Shown: positions 19,006-29,600 of the stretch, in pieces
How the letters are laid out: each line of letters begins with the position of its first letter
How positions within the stretch are numbered: position 1 is the first letter of the stretch
Assembly (NCBI GenBank): GCA_905221605.1
Contig: CAJNDS010002219.1
Coordinates: 129,501 to 193,500, forward strand
Direction of reading: 5' to 3'
DNA from: Symbiodinium natans
Lineage: Eukaryota > Sar > Dinophyceae > Suessiales > Symbiodiniaceae
DNA: 64,000 bases
Notes under the pieces: generated by a model
What the model was told of the DNA's origin: nothing
Databases searched by the model: none
Seen by the model: only the letters and a program-made list of their open reading frames with translations
Translations under genes and position numbers: made by a program

Positions 19006-19842
19006 TTATCCCCTAAAAAATGTTAGTGTAAATGAAATATCCACCCCGTTCAAATTAATAATTTGGTTAAGGTGGTCAGTTAGTCTAAAATTCAATCGGC
19101 GTAGCATTTTACCCGAGACATCTATATAATCAACGGTGCTTAACTCATTATCGTTAATGACCCCTAAATAAGCGACATTCACGGGGACTTTCTTAATTAT
19201 TGATGAATTGCCCGCCACTGTTAATTGGTTGTAGTTGCTTATTTCGTTACAATGTAAGTATAAATTCTTGAAAGGGACTAAATCAATAAAATTAGTAACA
19301 TACGGCGCGACATTAGTATAAGCGTCAGTGGCAGGGGTTGTATTGCCTATCACTCTGTTTATTGAACTTAAATTATTAACATCAACAGGGTCGCTAAATG
19401 AACCAGCCAGTGGTGCTATTTCTCCATCAGTTAGAACAACAAAAATAGCAGTAGCATAATTAGAACTGAATGTATATTTATTGGTTGAAGTGTTGTAACT
19501 TATTGAATAAGTGTTGGGTCTATCTACCGTATCTACTAAAAGATTTAAAGCAATCTCTATCGTTTGCGCTAAATCCACCGCTGTATAGTTGCCTTCTGGA
19601 ATTGTTACTTTACGATAAGTTATGCCCACTATAACCCCTGGCGGTATAACCTGATGTCTAAAATATAAGTTATTGTTGGTGCTGTTGATTGAATACCACG
19701 AATGGGGAATGCTTACCTCGTGTATTTGACATAGCATATTTTCCTCTAGTTGAACCGTTTCGGGTAGGTCTATTGTAAATTCCGATGAAGTCCCTGATAC
19801 TTTATAGTAACTATCAATATAAACTTTTTTGAACTTGAGCAT
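19006..19842 (-). CDS. Minor capsid (penton-like) protein, 278 aa
   Basis: Matches the penton-type single-jelly-roll minor capsid protein of Polintons and Polinton-like viruses: N-terminal YIDSYYKVSGTSSEFTIDLP, then HSWYSINSTNNNLYF and a beta-rich body ending SFTLTFFRG. This protein occupies capsid vertices. The open frame extends to 19944, but the ATG at 19842 is chosen because the family motif starts immediately after it and the longer version would overlap the divergent lipase-like gene. The roughly 40-bp AT-rich gap to that gene probably serves as a two-way promoter. Family assignment is from motif recognition. Confidence 0.82.
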   Translation of the reverse strand: MLKFKKVYIDSYYKVSGTSSEFTIDLPETVQLEENMLCQIHEVSIPHSWYSINSTNNNLYFRHQVIPPGVIVGITYRKVTIPEGNYTAVDLAQTIEIALNLLVDTVDRPNTYSISYNTSTNKYTFSSNYATAIFVVLTDGEIAPLAGSFSDPVDVNNLSSINRVIGNTTPATDAYTNVAPYVTNFIDLVPFKNLYLHCNEISNYNQLTVAGNSSIIKKVPVNVAYLGVINDNELSTVDYIDVSGKMLRRLNFRLTDHLNQIINLNGVDISFTLTFFRG

Positions 19843-19882
19843 TATTACTATATGATAAAATAATTTATAGTCTATTTTAATA
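19843..19882. promoter_or_regulatory. Short divergent intergenic region
   Basis: Only 40 bp of AT-rich sequence separates the divergent penton-like and lipase-like genes, so both starts must use it. It lacks the TTAAAGAC-type motif seen before the polymerase and zinc genes. Confidence 0.5.
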
Positions 19883-20524
19883 ATGTTTAAGCATAAACGG
19901 AAAGGTGAAGAAGAACCATATGAAGCACCCAAAACAAGAAGCAATATTCATAATGAAGTAAGAGAAGAATTAGCAGGGACTGAGACCTTCTTAACTGATA
20001 CTCAAGGATTGAAACTAGCATACGAAAACCCCGATGGTATTTATCAAAATGGTAGTACCTTATACATAGCAGGAACTAAAAGTGGAAGAGATGTTTATGA
20101 TGATTTAAAATTACCCTTATATAAGACACAGCAAACAAAAAGATATAAAGATGTTGATAATTTCATTAAAGACGGAACTATAGAAGTTGATGGTAAGCAA
20201 CTTACAGGTATTACTGATATTATTAGCCATAGTTTAGGTTCAGCAGTGGGGCAACAAATTAATAATGATTATAACAATATATTTAGAAGTCGTAGTTATG
20301 GGTCTCCTTTTGTTTCAAGTCAGTCACCAGAAGATGCGGGGACTAATTTAAGAATAAGAAAGACGGCAGACCCCGTTAGTATGTTTGATGGTGGAAGCAT
20401 TACATTACCCAGAGGGTCATTAAACCCTCTTTACAATCATTCCTATGAAGATATAGGTAATGTTCATAACAAAGAAGGTAATTTACCTATAACAAGGGAA
20501 GAATTTATGGAACAGTTTGATTAA
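19883..20524 (+). CDS. Class 3 lipase-like alpha/beta hydrolase, 213 aa
   Basis: The nucleophile elbow SHSLGSA puts the catalytic Ser at 117. D163 in RKTADPVSMFDG and H186 in NHSYEDIG complete a lipase-like Ser-Asp-His triad in the expected order, and RSYGSPF before the Asp matches the class 3 lipase fold. Lipase-like genes occur in Polinton-like viruses and virophages. A role in breaching host membranes during entry, like parvoviral phospholipase, is possible but unproven. The elbow has Ser instead of the first Gly of GxSxG. It lies between the penton-like and capsid genes, suggesting a virion component. Confidence 0.72.
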   Translation: MFKHKRKGEEEPYEAPKTRSNIHNEVREELAGTETFLTDTQGLKLAYENPDGIYQNGSTLYIAGTKSGRDVYDDLKLPLYKTQQTKRYKDVDNFIKDGTIEVDGKQLTGITDIISHSLGSAVGQQINNDYNNIFRSRSYGSPFVSSQSPEDAGTNLRIRKTADPVSMFDGGSITLPRGSLNPLYNHSYEDIGNVHNKEGNLPITREEFMEQFD

Positions 20525-20547
20525 TTAGAATATAAACAATATTAATA

Positions 20548-20769
20548 ATGTTTCATAATAAAACAACAACATATGAACCCATGGAGAAAAAACCGAAGGA
20601 GAAGAAGTTTAAACAAAATGCTTATGAAGAAATACGGAAACTAGTAGATGACGCCTCGTCAGAGGCGCGCGTGCTACGTGTCGATGAAGGAAATAATATA
20701 GTCAAAGAAGTTAAGAAGAAAGGCAAGAATCAAGAAAATATTAAGTTTAAGTTTAATTTATTTGGTTAA
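20548..20769 (+). CDS. Small basic hypothetical protein, 73 aa
   Basis: Highly charged (EKKPKEKKFK), with one short predicted helix and a C-terminal IKFKFNLFG tail. It has no Cys and no membrane segment. It lies in tandem between the lipase-like and major capsid genes with gaps of 23 and 34 bp, so it is probably expressed with them. It could be a small DNA-binding core or capsid-bound protein; no family recognised. Confidence 0.6.
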   Translation: MFHNKTTTYEPMEKKPKEKKFKQNAYEEIRKLVDDASSEARVLRVDEGNNIVKEVKKKGKNQENIKFKFNLFG

Positions 20770-20803
20770 ATATAAAAATAATTTCTACTTTTGATTATAT
20801 ATT

Positions 20804-22243
20804 ATGGAAACTTTTAGTCCTGAAGATATTCTCATTGACAACCTCTCATTTAAAATACACAAGGGAGCAAGTTATATTACTGATAGAAGAAGTGTCCGAT
20901 TTTACAGTCAATCCACAAACGTGTTTCAACCAACAAGTGGGAACCGCGTAATGAAATTTTCTTTGAATGGTGAAGATAATACATGGTTAGACCCTCAAAG
21001 TGTTAGAGTATGCTTCACAGTTCAAAACAAAGACCAAAACCTTAACCGAAAATTAAGACCACTAGCCCCGCCTTATTCCTTCTTTAGAAGAATGAGAATT
21101 ATTGCAGGTAGTCAGGTTCTTGAAGACTTTGATAATTATAATCGTGTTCATCAGATGTTTTCAAAAATGATGTCTCAAGGAGCACGAAAGGACGAAGCAA
21201 ATGAAGGTTTTGGTTATAGATATGATGACGAAATTAAGACATTGAAAAAACAAGTTGGTAGTGAAAACTTAACTTATGATGTTGATGCTGTTGCCGTTCC
21301 AGGTTTTAAAAATCAAATGACAGTCGCTTTTAAGCCATTAGCCGGCATATTTTCACAATTTAAGTATTTACCATTAAAATACATGGGGAATTTAACAATT
21401 GAGTTAGAACTGGTTAGTAATGACCTTGATTGTATTGTTAATCCTGATGACTATGATGAAGGAGATGCAGGTATTGCTCAACTCCTTCGTGAAAAATTTA
21501 CAAGAGATGTAGCCCTTCCTGGTGGCAATGCTACTAATACATCAAAAGTGTTTGAGTTGAACAACGCCTTTGTTCAGTGTGATGTTTGCACCCTTGATAA
21601 TAATTTAAACAATGAATACGTCAAACATTTATTAGAAGGAAAAGGTCTTCCCATAACTTATACAACTTATATTACTCAATCACAATCAGTAGAAAATTAT
21701 GATAGTATCAGCGTTCCAGTTATTCGTTCAGTATCTAAGTTAGTAGCATCTTTTATTACCTTTTATAGAACTGACCAACCAAGTTTAGGATATGAGTATG
21801 CTAATAAGCGTTTCTGTCGTTTTTATCATCCTCATCAATCTCACGATTCTTCTGTAGAAGGCATTTACGACATTAATAAAGACCTTGAATTTCAAATACA
21901 ATTAGGTTCTAAATTGTTCCCTGAATATCCTTGTAATTCATTAAGTCAGTGCTTCTATCATTTAAGAAAGGCGTTAAATCTTCCAGTATTCCATCAACAT
22001 AGTATTTCCATTGATTTTAAGCAATATCGCGACCGACAATTTATTTTTGGTTTTTCATTTGAAAAAGTCCCTGATAGTTCATATACAGGGATTAACACAA
22101 GAGCCGGACAACAAATGTTGATAAAAATTAAACCAGCAGGGACGGCAATTCCAGTTGCCGATATGCCCGATGAAATGTTCATTACACTATTATCAGAACA
22201 GATACTGGAAATTAAAGATTTAGGTCTGAAGGTGTTTGATTAG
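20804..22243 (+). CDS. Major capsid protein, double jelly-roll type, 479 aa
   Basis: The N-terminal segment (SYITDRRSVRFYSQSTNVF, then KFSLNGEDNTWLDPQSVRVCF) and PYSFFRRMRIIAGSQVLEDF are characteristic of the hexon-like double jelly-roll capsid proteins of Polinton-like viruses. Trimers of this protein form the icosahedral shell. The rest is beta-rich (SQFKYLPLKYMGNLTIELEL; RDRQFIFGFSFEKVPD near the C-terminus). Length is within the shorter PLV range. The frame is intact and ends with TAG. An AT-rich leader precedes the ATG without the TTAAAGAC-type motif. Identification is by pattern recognition. Confidence 0.85.
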   Translation: METFSPEDILIDNLSFKIHKGASYITDRRSVRFYSQSTNVFQPTSGNRVMKFSLNGEDNTWLDPQSVRVCFTVQNKDQNLNRKLRPLAPPYSFFRRMRIIAGSQVLEDFDNYNRVHQMFSKMMSQGARKDEANEGFGYRYDDEIKTLKKQVGSENLTYDVDAVAVPGFKNQMTVAFKPLAGIFSQFKYLPLKYMGNLTIELELVSNDLDCIVNPDDYDEGDAGIAQLLREKFTRDVALPGGNATNTSKVFELNNAFVQCDVCTLDNNLNNEYVKHLLEGKGLPITYTTYITQSQSVENYDSISVPVIRSVSKLVASFITFYRTDQPSLGYEYANKRFCRFYHPHQSHDSSVEGIYDINKDLEFQIQLGSKLFPEYPCNSLSQCFYHLRKALNLPVFHQHSISIDFKQYRDRQFIFGFSFEKVPDSSYTGINTRAGQQMLIKIKPAGTAIPVADMPDEMFITLLSEQILEIKDLGLKVFD

Positions 22244-22283
22244 ATTAATCATTGTTAAATTAATTATCTAAATTAATTTAATA

Positions 22284-24560
22284 ATGCCATTGACATTAAA
22301 CAATACAAATACTTTAACAGCAGATAATATTATTGTAGGAGGAACTGATTTGACACAGTTATATGCTACGAAAACAGAATTAAGCGACATAAACAACACA
22401 ACAGAAGTAGCAACAAACACCGCCGACATAGCAGTTTTAAATACAAAACAACTACAAAATTTCAATAGCATTAATGCTATTAACACAGATTTAACTAATA
22501 ATTACCAAACAAACACAGTTTTAAGTAGCAACTTTTACAACAAAACAGAAATAGACACGACCTTTACTAATTATTATACATCTACACAAATAGACACAAA
22601 TTTATCTACTAATTATCAAAATAACACATTATTAGCTACCAATTTTTAAAATAAAGGGGAGGTGGATACATTATTAGCAGGTGCGGGCGGTGGCGGTTAT
22701 ACGGATATAGAAATTGATAATTTATTAGCATTAAGAGTTCCATTGAGTGATTTTACTGATAGGTTTAAAACAAATCCAGTTATTGATTGTAGCGCTCCAA
22801 CTATTATTCATACGGGCTTAACATTGAATAATGAAACAATAAATATATCACCGACTACTGGGTTATTATTTAGTAATCAAACGGGAGGAGGGGATAAAGT
22901 AGTAAGTGTGTTTAAAAATGCTACTAATTATATAACTTTACAAGGAAATAAAATTGTATCAAACGCTACATCTGATGATAGTGTTGTAGATTTAGAATTA
23001 AACCCGTCAGGAAATGTTAATATTACTAATGATTTAACATTAACTAATTTAACAGCAGACAACATTAATTTAACAAATAATGTTAATATCGGTGGAAATA
23101 TTGAATTAACAGACGCTAATACAAGTATAGAAAGATATAATAACGCTACTAAATCAAATATATCAATGGATTTAAGAACAGACCAAGAGGCAATGAGATT
23201 AATGTTAGGAGCACCAACAGGTGCCGACACTAATACATTTATTGAATGTAATAATACAACAGGAGGAACAACATTATTTAACCCAACTTATTTTAAAGAC
23301 ACTATAAATTATGAAAACGACACCTTAAATATTTCTAATAACTCAGGACTTACACTTTATAAAAATACAACGGATGCCAGTAATGTTTTAACCATAAAAA
23401 ACGCACAAGGGTATCTAAGATTTAACTCCTTCAATATTAACGCGTATAATACAAGCAATGACAGTTCTTCATTACTTTTATTGAATACAGCAAACGGAAA
23501 TGTAGGCATTGGAGTTATTCAAGGTTCAAATAAACTAAATGTATCGGGAGGCAATGCTAATTTTGGAAGCACAGCATCGTTTCAAAGCACATCAACATTC
23601 AACGGCGATATTTATGTAAATAATTCGGGTAGAATATTTCAAAGAGCCGACGCTAATAATTCATTAAATGTAATATCAACAGAAGAAATACATTTTTCAT
23701 TACAATCAAATAGAACAACAGACCCGACAACTGCTACTATTGCTTTACAATTAAACGACACTAACGGAATTACATTAAATAGAGCCGTTACGAATAACCT
23801 CACTTTTAATAGTATTGGAAATATCGTTGGTGAAGCAGATGTCATTAGTTGGGGGCGTTTTATGTTTCAAAATAGTAGCGAATTGAAAGAAGTATTGGAT
23901 ACTCAATATAAATTATATATTAGAAATGGTGATACATTAGGAGAAATGAACTTAACAATAGGTTTAGAAAGTAGCACACCAGAAATTCAATTAACGGATG
24001 GAAAAATAAATTTATTAGGCAATCTGGAAATAACTCACACTGATGTATCAGGGTCGCAACGAGTATTAATAAATAACCCAGACACTGATGGATTTATTAG
24101 ATTAAGCAATAATAATTTATCAAGATTAGACGCAACAAATACAGGCGTAGATGTTTATGGTTTCTTTACTACAACGAATAACGCTGATATTGGAGGAAAT
24201 GTAACATGTGTTGCTTTAACTGAAACATCAGACGCTAAACTGAAAGAGAACGTTAAAGAGGTAAATACGAAAGAATGTTACAAAGCAGTTAAATATATTA
24301 AACCTAAAACATAAAATTTAATTAAAGACGAAGACAAGAAAAGTAATATTGGCTTTATAGCAGACGATATTAAAGATGCTAAGATGCCGAAAGAATGGGA
24401 CAACATAATATACTATAATGACGAAGGCATAAAATTATTAGCGTATAATAAGATGACTGTTGTTCTTTGGGGTTGTGTTCAAGAGTTACAAAAAGAAATA
24501 ACTTCTTTGAAAGGCGAGATTACAAAATTAAAGGGTAAAGGTAAAGGCGATGGTAATTAA
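22284..24560 (+). CDS. Fibre/tailspike-like protein with peptidase S74 chaperone, two in-frame TAA codons
   Basis: One 758-codon frame is interrupted by TAA at codons 122 (22647-22649) and 677 (24312-24314). The N-terminal part has fibre-like repeats (NFYNKTEID), the middle a long Asn/Thr-rich beta-helix-like stretch, and the C-terminus an intramolecular chaperone: SDAKLKENV with the Ser/Lys of S74 domains, then NIGFIADDI and a coiled coil (LQKEITSLKGEITKLKG). Such domains trimerise fibres and cut themselves off. The first TAA replaces the Tyr of an internal repeat; the second sits where S74 proteins have an aromatic residue. Both are followed by AAT. Decay, sequence error or readthrough are possible. 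Confidence 0.8.
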
Positions 24561-24579
24561 TTATGTATATTAATATATA

Positions 24580-24789
24580 ATGCCAAGTTTAGATGAACAA
24601 ATTAACCAAAAATTAGACGAGCAGTTACAAAGGGTGAAGAACGAATTAATCACCTTCAACTCCATTCAAAACATCATAGAAAAGACCGAAGCATTGGAAA
24701 AAGAAGTGGAAGAACTTAAGAACAAAAACAAATGTAGCAATAATGGCAAGTGTATGCCTTGTAACTTATGCTCATTCAGTTTATTTTGA
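24580..24789 (+). CDS. Small coiled-coil Cys-tail protein, 69 aa
   Basis: Residues 1-50 form a heptad-patterned coiled coil (IIEKTEALEKEVEELKN). The tail is Cys-rich (CSNNGKCMPCNLC), suggesting zinc binding or disulfides. It follows the fibre gene by 19 bp in the same direction and ends at the 24788 hairpin. The coiled coil could bind the fibre's own C-terminal coil, but this is speculation. No family recognised. Confidence 0.6.
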   Translation: MPSLDEQINQKLDEQLQRVKNELITFNSIQNIIEKTEALEKEVEELKNKNKCSNNGKCMPCNLCSFSLF

Positions 24790-24826
24790 TTAATAATATT
24801 AATGTTTTTTTTTAACATTATTAATC
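24788..24826. terminator. Hairpin between convergent genes
   Basis: A GATTAATAATATTAA arm pairs with TTAACATTATTAATC across a T-run. It lies exactly where the rightward coiled-coil gene and the leftward ATPase gene end, so it may end both transcripts. Confidence 0.6.
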
Positions 24827-25615
24827 AACTACTAGTTTAGCATCAAAGCGTTTATAAAACATATCATTTACATCACCTTTCATTAGATTAATGAATAAAA
24901 AAAACTGTATGGTTCTTCCGTTGCTAAATTATACACTTCTAGCATTAGTTTCTTTGCTTCTGCTAGGTTTTTAGTGTCTGCCACGGACGATTTCTTAATC
25001 AATACGGCGCTTAATTCTTCTACCATTGTTTCTATTTCTTTGTAGTTTCTTAACCTGAAGAAAAACAACTGACGACTATTAACGCGGATGATGGGACTTA
25101 GGGCATTGAATTTCTGCGTTGCCGTGATAATATTTATTGCGTTGTGTCTGCCTCTCACGTATAACTGATTTAATAAAGGTGAATTTCTTGAAAAAGCCTT
25201 ACTGTCGGCAAAGTCATCAACAATAATTAAGATTGAAAATAACTTCTTGTGGTCGTTCTTCTTCTGATATTCTATTACCTTGTGCTGTTGCTTTATCACC
25301 CTTTCTAGTTCTTCTGGGATGTATTCATCAAAGAAGCACTTTTCCTTTTCTAAATCCACCTTCAGTTCATCCTGTATCATTTTTCTTAACTGGCGTCCAA
25401 TTACTATCAACTGAAATTGAAGGAGACCAAACATAAACACGTTCAAAAACATTTCTATAGATGTCTAATATCATTGACTGAAGTAATATTCCTTTTCCAC
25501 TTCCTGACGGGCCTGTTATGATTTGAGAAAAGGGTAGTCTAGGTGCCACTTCATATTTAGATTGTTTGAAGTCATATTCTTTTACATTGACTGGTTTGAC
25601 TATAGGCGTAATCAT
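24821..25615 (-). CDS. FtsK/HerA-type genome packaging ATPase, twice frameshifted
   Basis: Drives DNA into the capsid in Polinton-like viruses. The N-terminal frame (from 25615) has Walker A GPSGSGKG at residues 35-42. The second frame has Walker B ILIIVDDFAD and a conserved ATQKFNAL segment. The family's C-terminal part (NDMFYKRFDAKL) appears only after a second frame change. The shifts fall at a T5 run (25380-25384) and an A8 run (24897-24904) on the plus strand, each consistent with a one-base indel. Restored by eye the gene would end at 24821 beside the hairpin. Homopolymer indels can be sequence errors, so true disruption is not certain. Confidence 0.85.
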
Positions 25616-25654
25616 TATTAATAATAAATAGATTTATTTTATCGTTAAAAGTAT

Positions 25655-25822
25655 ATGGAAGAAAGTAAAATAACTTATGCTGAATGTGTTGAAGTAATCA
25701 ACGAAATAGAAACCATTGAACAAATCATCGCCCCTCCTAAATACCGTAGATGTTGTCATAGTCTTCTAGAATTGGTTAAATCAATTATTATTTGTTTGAA
25801 AAATAGTAAGAAATCTAAATAA
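25655..25822 (+). CDS. Small hypothetical protein, 55 aa
   Basis: Short intact frame starting MEESKITYAECVEVINE, with APPKYRRCCHSLLELVK and a Lys-rich end. It lies divergent from the ATPase start, 39 bp away, and 5 bp before the next rightward gene, so the two may be co-expressed. Composition matches the element's genes (AT-rich codons, Lys/Glu/Ile bias). No family recognised. Confidence is limited by its length. Confidence 0.5.
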   Translation: MEESKITYAECVEVINEIETIEQIIAPPKYRRCCHSLLELVKSIIICLKNSKKSK

Positions 25823-25827
25823 TATAA

Positions 25828-26451
25828 ATGAGTGATAAAAGCGATGATAGTGACAAAAGGAAAGGTCTTTTCATTAATGCTAGAGGTGTTTCTTGTATCC
25901 CTTGTAGATGTAAGAGACAGTCATATCATAAAGAAACAAAAACTGTGAAAGAAAACAACATCATAACAACTAACGTAGTTGAAGATAGGCATAACTTAAA
26001 ATTTGGTGGTCGCCATGTGTCGCCTGATGAAAACGGTATATTTAAAACTGAGAAGCAAATGGGAAGCGTTGAAATATGTGATACTGGATTTGGAACCCAT
26101 GGTATAACGCCTGAAGAATGTGAACAAAGAATAGAAGAGAACACTACAGACATTGAAGTCATCAAAAAAGACATAGAACGAATAGAAATTGACGTTGAGG
26201 AGTTGAAACATCGCATTCTTAAAAAGATGAATTTATATGTATGTAATATTAATATGGATTGTTTGTGTTTTAAGAAAGAGAAGAAAGAAACCACGAGTGC
26301 TTGGTTAATTGAACGAAGAAAGATAAGAATGTATAATGCTAGGTTAAGTGCTATAATAGATGAACTGGAGGATTATCAGCATTTAAGTCAGTATAAGAAA
26401 CGATTTAAATTGTTGTTTGAATTTTATCAATTACATGAATTGTTAAAATAA
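25828..26451 (+). CDS. Hypothetical Cys-rich coiled-coil protein, 207 aa
   Basis: N-terminal Cys cluster (VSCIPCRCKRQSYH), a middle rich in polar residues, a helical segment with heptads (IEVIKKDIERIEIDVEELK), then CNINMDCLCF and a basic helical C-terminus. The two Cys clusters could bind metal. The gene sits between the ATPase/small-protein pair and the convergent polymerase. No known family recognised. Confidence 0.68.
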   Translation: MSDKSDDSDKRKGLFINARGVSCIPCRCKRQSYHKETKTVKENNIITTNVVEDRHNLKFGGRHVSPDENGIFKTEKQMGSVEICDTGFGTHGITPEECEQRIEENTTDIEVIKKDIERIEIDVEELKHRILKKMNLYVCNINMDCLCFKKEKKETTSAWLIERRKIRMYNARLSAIIDELEDYQHLSQYKKRFKLLFEFYQLHELLK

Positions 26452-26623
26452 TCACTTAAAGTATTATTGATATGTATATTTGACAGTGTAAAGTTTTGCG
26501 TTAAGTCCCAGACATCATTTCTTCACCCCGCGTGTTTCGCTATACCATAAGCATATCAAAAGAGTGTGGTAATGGTTAATTAGTTTGGAGTTTGCGCCCT
26601 ATTGCCCAATGCTCGTTCAAATG

Positions 26624-26649
26624 TTCTAATATTAATTAAAATATTAGAA
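26624..26649. terminator. Perfect hairpin before the polymerase stop
   Basis: A perfect 10-bp stem (TTCTAATATT / AATATTAGAA) with an AATTAA loop in the 200-bp gap between the convergent hypothetical and polymerase genes, 3 bp from the polymerase stop. It probably ends transcripts. Confidence 0.5.
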
Positions 26650-26652
26650 GAT

Positions 26653-29600
26653 TTAATCACTAATCCTAAAGTGCCCGTAAGGCAAACTATTAACACTATC
26701 TATATAATATCTCTTATTATCAAATGATGATAAACATTGCTTCACTTGGTTTATAGTATATATGTTGTGGTTCTTGCTTCTAATCGTGTTGAAACTAACT
26801 GTATCACTTCTATTTTCTATCAGTGTATCTTCGTATTGGTTATAGGTTAGTTCCTTCTTAACTTTATGTTTCACTATTCCTTTTGACTTCTTCTCCTCCT
26901 TGACTTCGTTGAATACCTTGAAGGCATATGATTTAGGTTTTAACCCTATGAAGTGTGTTATTATTTTGCCGTCGCATTCGTCCTTAAATTTTCCTAATAC
27001 CTTCTTGTTTGTTGGGTCGTAGCATTTATGATTTTTATCATAACCGCTAAAGTCCATCTGGTCATTAATTTCTTTGAAGTCATCGTATATATCTTTAGTT
27101 TTAGTATGAATAATGAAACTATCAGTGTCGGTATAAATTAACCTGACATTTTCATTATACTTCTCTTTTAGAACATCATAATAAAATGAATACATATGTA
27201 ACTTACTTAAGTCTAGAATGCTCATTCCAACATATATAGGTTTATTCAGTTTAACCTTCTCTTTTAACTTCTCCACTCCTACCAGATTTTCATTTATTAT
27301 ATGTCTATGCTTGAAGGTAGGATTATTAACGCATTTAGCGTAGCGTTCCTGTGTATCCACTAGTTCAAAGTTTATATGCTCCCTTACATTCTCCATCGTT
27401 TTTCCATACACCGCGTTGTTCATTAATTTATACTTGTCTTTCTCAAAGTCGGATGTTGCTTGTTTTCTCTTCTCGGTGTTGAAGTCAATCCACGGTTTTA
27501 GCCACTCCTTCTGTTTGAATTCTATTACCCTATTTACCTTTTTCAGTTTCAGCCCTTGTTTTAAGTAATACTTTAAAATATTAATATGTAATACATAATT
27601 AGACTTATCCATAACATTTAATATTAACTTCTTCGTTTGTTCATCTTTTGGTTCCTTTTTCTGGTGGTATGACTTGTATATTTCCTTCTGGCAATCGCTC
27701 AACATATTAGCATTTACATTCATTATCTGCGGTGCTAGTGGATAATCAACATGTTTATCGTGTAGTTCTTTAGGGTATTCTAAATCAACATCTAAAATAT
27801 AACCTTCGTTGTCATTATCATAATTGAATATCTCCTCTTCTGCAAAGTTACTTGTATCGTTAATAAACTTGATGCCTTTGTAGGGTAGTTTCTGACACAT
27901 TGCTAAACCATATAGGTTATTAGCATCTAAATAATTAATGTAGGATGTTTCTTTATTTTCGTCGTATTGTTCTCCCATATAGGGGTTATTTGCTTCTGCT
28001 TTCCTTAAACTGGTCTGGCACATCCCACCACGCAACCCGCTTTCTACCATCTTATAGATGTCTTCGTCATGAATCAGTTCTAGTTCTATTCCCGTTTTAA
28101 GTAGCGTAGCATCCCAACTAAAATTAGGCAGTGTTATGTAATGAGCGGGGTCTAATCCAGAATCCACTAAACAGGTCTTTCTGAAGTTCTCAAAGACATC
28201 CGTTAGTAATAAAACATCAGTCTGTAAGTATAAGTCATGATACTGACCTAGGTTTTTTATCTTAAAATGTTCCCATATCTTATTTGCTCTATCGTATTCC
28301 GATTGTTTAATCCCTTCTTCTGTTAATTTGCTGTAGAAGTCCTCTATTTTGGGTAGTGATGTTTCATTAAATCTATTAAAATCAGTAAAATAATCGTAGG
28401 GATAAACCCCCTTATCAGTTAATAAATCTAAATCAGTATCATCATTTACATAAACGCTCTTCTTACTAAAAGTAAAGCCATTCTGCCATTCGTTCCTCTT
28501 CTCATTATCTTCATACTTAGTCAGTTTAACTAGTTTATCTAGGGAAGAAGATAAGAAACTAAAGCTGTCCTTAAACTCTAGATTATCAACCGTAAAGGTT
28601 ACAAACTTCTCGCTGTTCTGCGCTATTACGCTTATCTTGTCCTTGTTCTTATTTAGCTTCTCCATATGTGATATTATTAGGTGAGCATCATAATTTTTAA
28701 GGTTGTGAAAAAATACTGGTATTTTAAAGTATTTGAAACAATAATCTAAATTACATTTGTTGTGTGCGGCGCCCCTATATTGTCCAGTAAAGTGGCAGTG
28801 GTCGGCCACTTTAGTTTTTGCTGGGTCTTTCGGGTTGAATTTGCCACCGCATATAAAGCAATGTTTTTCTTTCTTATGTTCTTCTTGTTGTTTGGTCGTC
28901 CATTGTAGTTTCTTATTCTCCTTCATCTTGTCCATAATCTCTTCTTTTATTTTATTAATGGTTGAACAGAATCTATCCATACAATCTTCACCTCTGTATA
29001 AATAAGGTGTTGCTTCGTTTGTTATGCTATTAACTACATTTAACATAAAACCGCAGGGCTTATGATGTTGGTAAGCCCCTTTCAGTGGCTTAGGTTCATT
29101 TTCATTCACGTAGGTGCCTTTTATTCCATCAGATGAAGGGGTTGTTAAGCACTCAAAGTCACCATAAATAACATATGGGCACTTAAGTTTCTTGTAATGC
29201 TTTTGAAAACTCATTGTTTCATTTTCTTTTGGCATTACTATTTGTTGTATTTCGTGTGCCATACATCCTTTTAGTAAATGATTGTTAAGTAATGACTCCT
29301 TGTTAAAGCCGTGTTGGCAGTATCTACAATGAAATAGTTTTTCCCTGTGCTTGTTTGTTTGTGCTCCCATTAAACGGCTGTAGTCCTTTATTAAAACATA
29401 ATGGCTATTATTATCCTCTTCTAAAAGTAGTAAATTAACGTGACACGATGGATTCTTAATTTTAGAAATTTTATCAACTACAATGCTATTAGTGCCGTTT
29501 GGGTCAATGGCATAAACATTAACAGATATAGCTCTATCGTTTATTTCTTCAAAGGTGTCAATGTCTTCATTGGATGCTGGAAACTCTACACCATCCCACT

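Noticed and set aside
22284-24560. UAA reassigned to tyrosine in this element
   Set aside because: Other genes, such as the lipase-like gene, end at TAA with no sensible continuation, so a general code change does not fit.
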